Below, piece by piece: positions 1 to 6,724 of a DNA stretch of 63,204 bases. Source of the stretch: Nitrososphaerales archaeon (GTDB lineage: Archaea > Thermoproteota > Nitrososphaeria > Nitrososphaerales > Gagatemarchaeaceae); assembly GCA_032906765.1 (NCBI GenBank), contig JAJTZB010000008.1, forward strand, positions 1 to 63,204, read 5' to 3'. The notes beneath the pieces are model-generated. The model had not been told where the DNA came from, made no database searches, and was given only the letters and a program-made list of their open reading frames with translations. The position numbers were made by a program, and so were the translations under genes. The stretch's first letter is position 1, and the number at the start of each line of letters is the position of its first letter.

Positions 1-83
1 AGGGATTCGAACCCTTGGCCTCCCGATTATCAGTCGGGTGCTCTAGCCAAGCTGCTCGTCTTTCGACTCTGAGCTACCGGCCC
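1..83 (-). tRNA. tRNA-Ile(GAU), 3' end cut by window edge, D-loop intron
   Basis: Read on the minus strand, the 5' acceptor strand GGGCCGG (77-83) is followed by a D-arm, an anticodon arm with loop CTGATAA (anticodon GAU) and a T-loop TTCGAAT. The 3' acceptor strand lies outside the window. The D-loop is about 17 nt too long; removing 52-68 restores a standard GCTC...GAGC D-arm. This is a non-canonical intron just after the conserved AG of the D-loop, the same place as introns in the tRNA-Gly and tRNA-Ser genes here. A TATA-like ATTATAG (minus strand, about 107-115) sits 28 bases upstream. Confidence 0.9.
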
Positions 84-165
84 GCAGCCGCGTTCGATTC
101 CGTGAGGCTATAATTCCTTTTCAGGAGGAAGAGGATAAGAAGTGAAGTGGGACTGCCTCGCTCGT

Positions 166-257
166 GGGCCGGTAGTTCAGCGGTACGAACGCCCGCCTTG
201 CACGCGGGAGAACCCTGCTGGGTCCCAAGGTCGGGGGTTCAATTCCCCCCCGGTCCA
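166..257 (+). tRNA. tRNA-Ala(UGC) with a 19-nt intron at the anticodon-stem/variable-loop border
   Basis: The acceptor strands GGGCCGG (166-172) and CCGGTCC (250-256) pair with a G3-U70 wobble, the alanine identity signal. The anticodon stem CCCGC/GCGGG encloses the loop CTTGCAC (anticodon UGC). After the 3' anticodon stem there are 19 extra bases (209-227) before the variable loop AGGTC; removing them gives a normal 73-base tRNA body. The intron is therefore near position 43/44 rather than the canonical 37/38. The ABC permease gene ends convergently just after it. Confidence 0.92.
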
Positions 258-258
258 C

Positions 259-1365
259 CTACGCTTCCTTCCAGCGCGTGGCCCAAGCCCCGATGGCGAT
301 GAATGCCACGGCGAAAGCAGTCGAGACCCCCACGTTGACAAGAACAGCAGACGGGTTGTTGAGAATCATCGAGTCCCTGAGCCCGTTCGAGAAATACGTG
401 AGAGGAAGGACCTTGGCTACGGCCTGTAGGTACGAAGGCATGACGTCGAGAGTCCAGAACGTTCCTGATAGGAACATCATGGGGAAGGCTATCGCGTTTC
501 CAAGCCCTGATGCCGCCTCGGGGTCACGCACGAACCCTGCCAGTGTCATACCAATCCCAGAGAAGAGCACTGCGCCAACGACAAGCGTGACAATCGAATA
601 AACGTCGATCGTGACAGTGGTGTGGTAAGCCGCCTCCGCGAGGATAATCATCACGGCGGCAAGGAGCAGGGCCAGCAGCGTCTGGCTGAGAACGTTGCCG
701 ACCATCCACTCGAGCTTGGTCAGGGGCGTGGCCGAGAGCCTCTTGGTGAGCCCAGTCCTCCTGAACTCAGTCGCGACGTTCGTCAGGCCTATCACGCCGT
801 TGGTCATCATGAAGGCAGCTATCAGCCCCGGCATGTAGTAGTCGATGAACGTCAGGGGCCTGACGGAAGACGGGGTATACGAGAGCCCTATCAGCAAGTG
901 CGTCCCAGTGGCGTTGAGGCTGAAGGCGTTTGCAACGCTGGAGACGACCCCTCCCGCCTGCGCGCCGAGCGGGTCGGCGGGCGAGAAGATGTACGTCAGT
1001 CTCGATGGGAGTCCCCTGGTTATGTTGGCAGCGAAGCCCTGTGGAATCACCAGCAAACGTGGATTCCCGCCGAAGGTCCCAGCCTGGTTCTGAATGTACG
1101 CAGTGACGTTGACAGACTGAGGCTGCTCAGACACAATAATGGCTTTCGTCGAATTGAGGGTTGCGATGAAGGTCTGGGAGAGGGACTTGCCACCGTTGCT
1201 CGCGTCGTTGTTCTGCACAGTCAGTGGAATCGGCTTGCTCGCTGTTCCGAAGATGCTCCCGAAGAGCAGCAAGAATATGATGGGGAAGAGAAAGCTGAAG
1301 AACAATCCGCTCCTGCTTCTGAGCCAGTTTCTCGTGACCGCCTTGAAGACTGCCGTTACCCTCAT
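259..1365 (-). CDS. ABC-2 type transporter permease
   Basis: This 368-residue integral membrane protein is typical in size for ABC-2 exporter permeases. It has one N-terminal transmembrane helix (residues about 19-40), a long extracytoplasmic domain (about 45-175) rich in Asn, Thr and Ser, and a block of about five helices (175-365) with the ABC-2 region around residues 195-260. Its ATG overlaps the stop of the upstream ATPase gene by four bases, so the two are translationally coupled and form one exporter. The substrate is not visible from sequence; drug, polysaccharide or lipid export are all possible. Confidence 0.85.
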   Translation of the reverse strand: MRVTAVFKAVTRNWLRSRSGLFFSFLFPIIFLLLFGSIFGTASKPIPLTVQNNDASNGGKSLSQTFIATLNSTKAIIVSEQPQSVNVTAYIQNQAGTFGGNPRLLVIPQGFAANITRGLPSRLTYIFSPADPLGAQAGGVVSSVANAFSLNATGTHLLIGLSYTPSSVRPLTFIDYYMPGLIAAFMMTNGVIGLTNVATEFRRTGLTKRLSATPLTKLEWMVGNVLSQTLLALLLAAVMIILAEAAYHTTVTIDVYSIVTLVVGAVLFSGIGMTLAGFVRDPEAASGLGNAIAFPMMFLSGTFWTLDVMPSYLQAVAKVLPLTYFSNGLRDSMILNNPSAVLVNVGVSTAFAVAFIAIGAWATRWKEA

Positions 1366-2291
1366 TTGGCCTCGCCTGTCTCCGTCATCCTGAAACCGGA
1401 CAGCTTGAGGAAGACATCCTCAATCGTCCCTGACTTCAGCGCCATGTCCACCTGAAGACCCCTGTCCATCAGCGCGGTGAGCGCGACCTGGATGTCTCTG
1501 CTCTCCTCTATGGGCAGGATGACATCCGAGCCCTCCATGGAGACTGTGTCGAAGAATCTGCGAAGCGTGCCGAAGGTCGCCTCGCCGCCGTTCCTGAAGA
1601 CGACGGACTTGCCCCCGCTGTAGGTCTTGACGAGGTTGGAGGGAGTGTCGAGCCCTGCGATCTTCCCCTTTACCATGATTCCGATTCTGTCCGCGAGGTT
1701 CTCTGCTTCCTCCATGTAGTGCGTCGTCAGGATTATGGTCTTCCCCTTCGCCTTCAGGTCCTCGATAACCTTCCAAGTCGCCCTCCTGACTTCGGGGTCG
1801 AGACCTGTCGTGGGTTCGTCGAGGAAGATGAGCTCCGGGTCGTTGACCAGAGCCGCGGCCACGCCGACCCTCTGCTTCAAGCCTCCCGAGAGGTTCCCGA
1901 ACCTCACCTTCGCCTTGTCCTTGATCTCAAGGAGTTCGAGGAGGTTGTCGATCTCGGCGTGCTTTCTGTACATCCCAGCGAAGAACTCCAGGTTCTCCCT
2001 GACCGTCAGCCTGTCGAGCGTACGAAAGTCCTGCGGCAGGACGCCCATCCGACTCTTCAGCGCCTGCACCCCGCTCCCGTCAGAGATGTCGTGGCCGAGG
2101 ACTCTCACCCTGCCCGCGGTGAGGGGCCTGATGCACTCCAGTACCTCGACTGTTGTTGTCTTCCCTGCGCCGTTGGGGCCGAGCAGCGCGAAGATCTCCC
2201 CTCTCTGCACCTCAAAGGATACGCCGTCCACCGCAACTGTATCACCGTAACGCTTCACGAGGTTCTGTACGGTGACGGCCGGCTCTGCCAT
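1362..2291 (-). CDS. ABC transporter ATP-binding subunit
   Basis: The protein (about 309 residues) has the ABC motifs in order: Walker A GPNGAGKTT near residue 40, Q-loop LPQDF, signature LSGGLKQR, Walker B LIFLDEPTTGLD and a switch His in TTHYMEE. After the ATPase core come about 90 residues typical of DrrA/CcmA-type exporters. The reading frame is open upstream to 2720, but the start is placed at the ATG at 2291, where homology begins and which lies about 28 bases downstream of a TATA element (2315-2323). It energises the adjoining permease. Confidence 0.9.
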   Translation of the reverse strand: MAEPAVTVQNLVKRYGDTVAVDGVSFEVQRGEIFALLGPNGAGKTTTVEVLECIRPLTAGRVRVLGHDISDGSGVQALKSRMGVLPQDFRTLDRLTVRENLEFFAGMYRKHAEIDNLLELLEIKDKAKVRFGNLSGGLKQRVGVAAALVNDPELIFLDEPTTGLDPEVRRATWKVIEDLKAKGKTIILTTHYMEEAENLADRIGIMVKGKIAGLDTPSNLVKTYSGGKSVVFRNGGEATFGTLRRFFDTVSMEGSDVILPIEESRDIQVALTALMDRGLQVDMALKSGTIEDVFLKLSGFRMTETGEAK

Positions 2292-2311
2292 ACTCCGTTG
2301 CCGCCTCCCGA

Positions 2312-2325
2312 TTGATATATTTAGC
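2312..2325. promoter_or_regulatory. Shared TATA element of the divergent ABC and CBS genes
   Basis: The A/T core TTGATATATTTAG is about 25-30 bases from the first codons on both sides (ATG at 2291 on the minus strand, GTG/ATG at 2341/2347 on the plus strand). This spacing implies two leaderless or nearly leaderless divergent transcripts. Confidence 0.6.
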
Positions 2326-2340
2326 CTGTGATTCGGAATC

Positions 2341-2811
2341 GTGACTATGGAAGAGGAAGAACCGAAGGTCGCCGAGATAATGGAGAGCAAAGTGCTCGCG
2401 GTCGAGATGAACACGACCGCGAAGGAATGCGCAAAGGCGATGACAAAGAGGGGTGTGGGCTGCGCAGTCGTAGTGCAAGGAAAGGCTGCTATCGGCATAG
2501 TCACCGAGCGTGACCTCGTGGGCAAGGTGATGGCGGACGTCTTGGACGCTTCGAAGACCTTAGTTAGGGACATAATGTCTACGCCCTTGATCACAGTCAA
2601 CCCGGAAGCGACGATGACGGAGGCGGCCAAGTTGATGGAGGAGTACGGGATCAGGAGGCTAGTTGTAATTGGACGGGACGGTGGGTTGACAGGGATCGTC
2701 ACCGCCATCGACCTAGCCAAGGTGCTCGCAAGGAAGCACGGCTACGAGGAGGCCGCGCTGAACGCGATAGCAAGGGCCAAGGAAGGACCCGCTGGCGGCC
2801 CGTATCAGTGA
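2341..2811 (+). CDS. Two-CBS-domain protein
   Basis: This 156-residue protein consists almost entirely of a pair of CBS motifs: residues about 10-65 (with GIVTERDLV) and 75-135 (with IMSTPLITV and GIVTAIDLAKV). CBS pairs bind adenosyl ligands such as AMP, ATP or SAM and act as energy-state sensors; stand-alone ones are common in archaea and their partner is usually unknown. Translation could start at GTG 2341 or ATG 2347, and both fit a leaderless transcript from the shared TATA element. It is divergent from the ABC operon and convergent with hsp20, with no gap. Confidence 0.88.
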   Translation: MTMEEEEPKVAEIMESKVLAVEMNTTAKECAKAMTKRGVGCAVVVQGKAAIGIVTERDLVGKVMADVLDASKTLVRDIMSTPLITVNPEATMTEAAKLMEEYGIRRLVVIGRDGGLTGIVTAIDLAKVLARKHGYEEAALNAIARAKEGPAGGPYQ

Positions 2812-3410
2812 CTAGTCGACCCTGAGACTGACGCCGCTGCCGCCTTTCGACTTCAGGGGCAGCGTGACCTCCAGCACGCCGTTGTTGTAGGTTGACTTCG
2901 CACCGTGCGGGTCGACGACTCCGGGGAGGTCCAACTCCTTGTGGTACTTCCTGCTCTCGGTGTCGACCGAGATTACGAGCGACTTCTCGTTGACTGTGAC
3001 CTTACGTCCTCCTTCCCGACCCCTGGAAGCTCCGCTATCACCCTCACTTCTTTGTCGGAGCTGACGACGTCGACCAGGGGTTCTCTCTTGTCCTGTATCT
3101 CCTTGAAGGGCGTCCCCTCTCCCCTCCTCACGTTTCCGAACTCCCTGACGACTGGCTTGCCGTCAGGTCCTAGGGTCACCGAGTAGCCGTATACAATGGG
3201 ACCGATTTCCTTGCTCGTGCTGCCGTCGGGCAGCCTCTTCTCCCTGACCAGGTTCTTGGGGAGCTCCTTCTCGAGCTCCTTGAACTGCTCAGAGAAGGCG
3301 CGCTCCATCTCCTTCATCATCTCGTCAATGTCCGCGAACGGCCACGGGCCGAATGGGAAGCCTCGTCTCTTCTTCATGCGCCAGTCGTCGTTCTCATCGT
3401 CTTCTGACAT
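2812..3410 (-). CDS. Hsp20 small heat-shock protein, interrupted by a one-base frameshift
   Basis: The N-terminal part (MSEDDENDDW to ELPGVGKEDV) and C-terminal part (VTVNEKSLVISVDT to the end) together make a normal alpha-crystallin-domain chaperone of about 198 residues, but they lie in different frames. The shift is at about 3001-3004, where the minus strand reads GTAAGGTC; one extra A would give DVKVTVNEK. As it stands translation stops at 2973, about 53 residues early and inside the alpha-crystallin domain. A TATA-like AATAAATT lies about 35 bases upstream of the ATG. A sequencing or assembly deletion is as likely as real decay. Confidence 0.85.
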
Positions 3411-3514
3411 TATAGGTCGAAGAGCGAAAACGGCTCGGAGGAATTTATTCTTTCCCTACCGTCAGCACGCAAAGTATTTACGCATGGGAGGGGCCGGATT
3501 TTTTTGCAAGGCGC

Positions 3515-4420
3515 ATGTCCGCTTCTATCTACGCGAAGATAACGATACTTTTCGCCGTCCTCACAGCTCTGCTGATGGCGCTTGGTTACGTAGTGGGGCT
3601 CTACTTCGGAGACCCGCTGACCTTCATGCTGCTAGGCCTGATCCTTGCGGCAGTCTTCAACTTCATCTCGTACTACTACAGCGACTCGATTGTGGTCAAG
3701 ATAAGTAGGGCGAAGATTATCCAGGAGAGCGACAGCCCCGCCCTCTTCAGGGCGGTGAGAAACGTGACGCAGAAGGCGGGGATTCCGATGCCAAAGGTGG
3801 GGGTCGTCGACTCGCCGCAGCCTAACGCGTTCGCGACGGGTAGGGGCCCGGACAAGGCGGTTGTCTGCGCCACCTCAAGCATCCTCCAGGCGCTCACCCC
3901 AGCCGAGCTGGAGGCTGTGATCGGCCATGAGATCGGGCATGTGGTCCACAGAGACGTCCTGATGTCCAGCATAGCAGCGACCATGGCGGGCGCGATCTCC
4001 TACATCGGCACCCTCGCCATGTGGTCAGTCTGGTTCGGAGGAGGCAACAGTAGGAGCAGAAACGGCGGTTCCCCCATCTTCCTTCTCATAGCTGCAATCC
4101 TTATTCCGTTGGGAGCCTCGTTCGTCCAGCTCGGGATCAGCAGGAACGACGAATATACCGCAGATGAGTACGGGGCTAAGCTCACCAGGGAGCCAGGAGC
4201 GCTGATCAGCGCCCTCACCAAGATCTCGAACATGGTTCACGTGAGGTCGTTCACAAGGCCCGGCGCACAGAACCCGTCTCCGGCCACTGGTTCTCTTTGG
4301 ATAGTGAATCCGTTCAGGGGGGGCACGATGATGGAGCTGTTCTCCACGCACCCCTCGCTGCCTCATAGGGTAGAGCGGCTCAAGAAGGTCGCGCGCGAAA
4401 TGAACCTCTACGTCCCCTGA
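3515..4420 (+). CDS. htpX: HtpX-like membrane metalloprotease (peptidase M48)
   Basis: The protein has 301 residues, normal for HtpX. Two transmembrane helices (about 10-30 and 36-54) precede the zinc site HEIGH at residues 138-142; further helices lie at about 155-175 and 188-208, and the third zinc ligand is probably the Glu of NDEYTADEYG near 213. The C-terminal THPSLPHRVERLKK is conserved in the family. HtpX degrades misfolded membrane proteins on the cytoplasmic side. Its neighbour hsp20 suggests a small protein-quality-control locus. The ATG at 3515 follows a T-rich stretch; a TATA-like GTATTTAC lies at about 3471-3478. Confidence 0.92.
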   Translation: MSASIYAKITILFAVLTALLMALGYVVGLYFGDPLTFMLLGLILAAVFNFISYYYSDSIVVKISRAKIIQESDSPALFRAVRNVTQKAGIPMPKVGVVDSPQPNAFATGRGPDKAVVCATSSILQALTPAELEAVIGHEIGHVVHRDVLMSSIAATMAGAISYIGTLAMWSVWFGGGNSRSRNGGSPIFLLIAAILIPLGASFVQLGISRNDEYTADEYGAKLTREPGALISALTKISNMVHVRSFTRPGAQNPSPATGSLWIVNPFRGGTMMELFSTHPSLPHRVERLKKVAREMNLYVP

Positions 4421-4791
4421 CTCGAGAGGAATCTCAGAAAGGCCAGAGCCGCAACTATCTCCACAAGCTCTTCCCTGGACTCTTGCCCTTCGGGCTTTGC
4501 TTGGGCCACCTGTTGCGGCGCCGACGCAGGTTGCAAGAAGGAGGGGAACATGGTTGTAGGGAAGAGTGCGGGGCTGGCGACAGTCATAGGCGTACCTGGC
4601 TGAGCATAGATCGACTGGGGTGGTTGGATTGGCTGCGAAGCTGGCATTGGTTGCTCCGGAGTGGGGGGGCTAGGCGCGCGCATGGTTCTACTGGGCATTT
4701 CGCGCCTCTGCTGCTGAGGCCCTGGTTGAGGGCGGGCTGCCCGAGGCTTTGAAGGTGCGAGGAGCGCTGGAATCAGAAACAGCACGCCCAA
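4408..4791 (-). CDS. Hypothetical membrane-anchored Pro/Gln-rich protein, 5' end uncertain
   Basis: I do not recognise this protein. A hydrophobic segment is followed by about 80 residues rich in Pro, Gln and Ala, then a short helix ending VEIVAALAFLRFL. The listed start is a TTG. The same frame stays open upstream to about 4875 and encodes more hydrophobic sequence (RGLLTFALLLVLLGVSAGYY), suggesting the true N-terminus is further upstream. There an in-frame TGA separates it from a GTG at 4890 that follows a TATA-like TTAATACC. The gene may carry a point stop, or start at an unseen codon. Its 3' end overlaps htpX by 13 bases. Confidence 0.45.
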   Translation of the reverse strand: MGVLFLIPALLAPSKPRAARPQPGPQQQRREMPSRTMRAPSPPTPEQPMPASQPIQPPQSIYAQPGTPMTVASPALFPTTMFPSFLQPASAPQQVAQAKPEGQESREELVEIVAALAFLRFLSSQGT

Positions 4792-4967
4792 GATGGCGAT
4801 GGGGTAGTAACCGGCGCTGACGCCGAGCAGGACCAGGAGAAGCGCGAAGGTGAGCAGGCCGCGGTTCGTGTTTCAGTCGCCTCTGCGCACGGCTTGCTCG
4901 CTGGTATTAAGGGTTGGCAGAAGTGGGCCGATACTGCTTCACTATGAGGGTGGTTCATCGGTCTGGT

Positions 4968-5282
4968 TCACTTGGGTGGTTCCTCTGACAACCACTTTCT
5001 CCTAACGCCAATCCATCGAAGGACCATTGTGATGTTTCCAATCCAAATCAAGTAGATACCGAAAAGAAGAATCGGGTATTGGTTGTTCGGACCCCAGTTG
5101 AACATTACCAACTCTGGTACATATCCGCAGCCTTGATTGGGTTGTGGACTCGAACCACCTACGCATAGACTCTGGGTGAATGAAATCGTCCAGACAGTGG
5201 ATGCAGAAACAAGCAAACCGAATCCCGTGAGCAGGACTCCCACATAGAGACACACCTTTCCAGTGAGTATCCGTGTCCTCAT
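4968..5282 (-). CDS. Small two-helix membrane protein, unknown function
   Basis: The protein has 104 residues with transmembrane helices at about 9-33 and 70-90 and a positively charged end. Between them is an outside loop with two cysteines (SLCVGG and QGCGY) that could form a disulfide. I recognise no family. Codon usage is less G+C-rich than the flanking housekeeping genes, which fits a mobile or recently acquired stretch next to the homing endonuclease locus. Confidence 0.5.
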   Translation of the reverse strand: MRTRILTGKVCLYVGVLLTGFGLLVSASTVWTISFTQSLCVGGSSPQPNQGCGYVPELVMFNWGPNNQYPILLFGIYLIWIGNITMVLRWIGVRRKWLSEEPPK

Positions 5283-5418
5283 TGTACTCCTCTAATCTCC
5301 AGTTTGCTTCCTTATCGACCAATGCATTTCAGGTTATGGGTTTGGCCACAAGTTGCAACCACGCCACCGTCCTGTGAAGCACGGCAGCCTACCACCCTGA
5401 TAATGGAGCAGAATCAGT

Positions 5419-5479
5419 GGGCCGGCCAGGATTTGAACCTGGGACCTGTTCACGGGATTGAATTCCTAGAATGCTCGTC
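5419..5479 (-). tRNA. Orphan tRNA 3' half directly downstream of a homing endonuclease gene
   Basis: On the minus strand the last part reads as a clean tRNA 3' portion: variable loop AGGTC, T-arm CCAGG-TTCAAAT-CCTGG, acceptor CCGGCCC and discriminator A. It is preceded by TAGGACG, which resembles the 3' side of a D-arm, then by bases that do not fold into a regular anticodon arm. The 5' half (expected GGGCCGG...) is absent between here and the preceding tRNA-Val gene; the LAGLIDADG gene sits where the intron would be. It could be the remains of an intron-invaded tRNA or a split-tRNA 3' half. The anticodon cannot be assigned. Confidence 0.55.
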
Positions 5480-6343
5480 CTATGTCTTCGCCCCCTTTCT
5501 CATCCAAGCATAGACCGTATCATACGGCACTCTGGTCAGGAATTCTCTGGAGAGCTGGTCACTCACCTGCTTGCAACTCATGCCGCCAGCCCAAAGCCCC
5601 TCTGCTCGAGCTCTGAGCTGCCACGGCCATGGGGTCCATTGTCTTCGATAAGCAGCTCCGTCAAGAATCGCCTGCTTCCACTCCACGTTCAGATTCCCGA
5701 CTGTCTTGGCAAAGTCGCGTGTATTGACAGAGAATCTGATTTTCGGTTGCCTACTCACAATCTCTTTTGAGCCTGCGAAAGTCACTTCGCCGACTTTCCC
5801 ATAGGATCGAATCCTGCTCACTCGCATTCCAAGCCTTCTGCATAGAAGTCGCTCGAAATTCATTAGTTTGCGATGAGGCTCGATGCCAACCAAGTCCACT
5901 CTGTATTTTCCAACACTGCCATCGCTGTCAAACCGCCCACGAAGGTACGCGATCGGGAAGGCTTCGATTAGCCCTTTCAAGTTCGACAGGTTACGCCTCT
6001 GCCACCACAAAACGAAGTCCTTTGCACGATATCTCACCATCATGTGCCCTTCACTGTTGGGTCGCGATATTCTGACCCTTCTCCTCCGCAGGACCTTCGC
6101 GCACTCCTCATCGAACTTTCCGAGAAATCCTGTCGATTTGTTCTTGAGTTCGATTCGAGGGACGGGGACTCTGACAAGAATGCCCCCTCTAAGCACCTCT
6201 TGACTGGTGAAGTAGACCGAGCCATCACCCTTTAGCAGAACCCCCACTACATACGAGAGAGCCTGAAGATGAGCCACTGGCCAAAGATGGTCTGAACCGT
6301 CAAATGCCCGTGGCGGTCGCCACTTCAGCCTTCTCGACATCAT
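5480..6343 (-). CDS. LAGLIDADG homing endonuclease, double motif with C-terminal HTH
   Basis: The 287-residue protein has two LAGLIDADG helices, near residues 29-43 (ALSYVVGVLLKGDGSV) and near 130-144 (PIAYLRGRFDSDGSV), each with the metal-binding acidic residue, so it is a monomeric double-motif enzyme. The C-terminus (about 250-285) looks like a helix-turn-helix. Its own TATA (GCTTATAC, about 6364-6371) lies 25 bases upstream of the ATG, giving a leaderless mRNA. The stop codon abuts the orphan tRNA half, and the gene lies downstream of tRNA-Val(GAC) on the same strand, typical of archaeal endonucleases that home into tRNA or rRNA introns. Confidence 0.9.
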   Translation of the reverse strand: MMSRRLKWRPPRAFDGSDHLWPVAHLQALSYVVGVLLKGDGSVYFTSQEVLRGGILVRVPVPRIELKNKSTGFLGKFDEECAKVLRRRRVRISRPNSEGHMMVRYRAKDFVLWWQRRNLSNLKGLIEAFPIAYLRGRFDSDGSVGKYRVDLVGIEPHRKLMNFERLLCRRLGMRVSRIRSYGKVGEVTFAGSKEIVSRQPKIRFSVNTRDFAKTVGNLNVEWKQAILDGAAYRRQWTPWPWQLRARAEGLWAGGMSCKQVSDQLSREFLTRVPYDTVYAWMRKGAKT

Positions 6344-6393
6344 TACTGCAGCAGAAAGGAGTGTATAAGCAACAACGAGCCGGATTCAGTGGT

Positions 6394-6482
6394 GGGCCGG
6401 GGGAGATTCGAACTCCCGACCTTCGCCGTGTCAGAGCCTAACGCCAGAGGAGACGTCCTAAACCGAGCTAGACGACCGGCCC
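6394..6482 (-). tRNA. tRNA-Val(GAC) with a 14-nt non-canonical intron
   Basis: The gene has 89 bases. The acceptor GGGCCGG/CCGGCCC, D-arm GTCT...GGAC and T-arm GGGAG-TTCGAAT-CTCCC are regular. A 5-bp anticodon stem (TCGCT/GGCGA) around the loop CTGACAC forms only after removing 14 bases, 6438-6451, from the 5' strand of the anticodon stem (about position 28/29). The mature length is then 75. A TATA element (GCATAAAAG, about 6510-6518) is 30 bases upstream. Confidence 0.88.
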
Positions 6483-6527
6483 AACGTTCGCACCGCTTCC
6501 CGACCCGCTTTTATGCTTAGAGGCGTG

Positions 6528-6653
6528 TCATTCAACCAGAGACTCGTCCTGCACCTTCGCAGAGGCCTCCAAGATGTCCCTGCGGATGACGTAGGCCACT
6601 GGCCTGCCCACACCGCCGATAATTGTCAACTGCTGCACAGATTGTTCGACCAT
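6528..6653 (-). CDS. Small protein of 41 residues, unknown
   Basis: An ATG-initiated frame begins MVEQSVQQLTIIGGVGRPVA and ends DESLVE. It lies 35 bases downstream of the TATA element at 6684-6694, and the amino-acid mix is protein-like. The N-terminal half predicts a beta-turn-beta pattern like small AbrB-type or ligand-binding folds, but no family can be named. The gene is divergent from HMG-CoA reductase and shares its promoter region, and it ends just upstream of the tRNA-Val promoter. Confidence 0.45.
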   Translation of the reverse strand: MVEQSVQQLTIIGGVGRPVAYVIRRDILEASAKVQDESLVE

Positions 6654-6683
6654 TGCCGACAGTCGAGTGCGCGTCCGTCGCTT

Positions 6684-6694
6684 GGATTAAATAA
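6684..6694. promoter_or_regulatory. Near-palindromic TATA element between a small gene and HMG-CoA reductase
   Basis: GGATTAAATAA reads as a TATA box on both strands: 35 bases from the ATG of the reductase (6725) and 35 bases from the ATG of the 41-residue protein (6653). Confidence 0.5.
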
Positions 6695-6724
6695 CCAAGA
6701 GCAGGCCTCGCAAACCTAGAGAAG

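Noticed and set aside
142-429. Open frame of 95 residues on the plus strand
   Set aside because: It spans the tRNA-Ala gene and runs antisense to the ABC permease; composition is not protein-like.
5419-6482. One long intron-containing tRNA using the tRNA-Val 5' half and the orphan 3' half
   Set aside because: The tRNA-Val gene is complete by itself and its anticodon stem would not pair with the orphan's GTGAAC.
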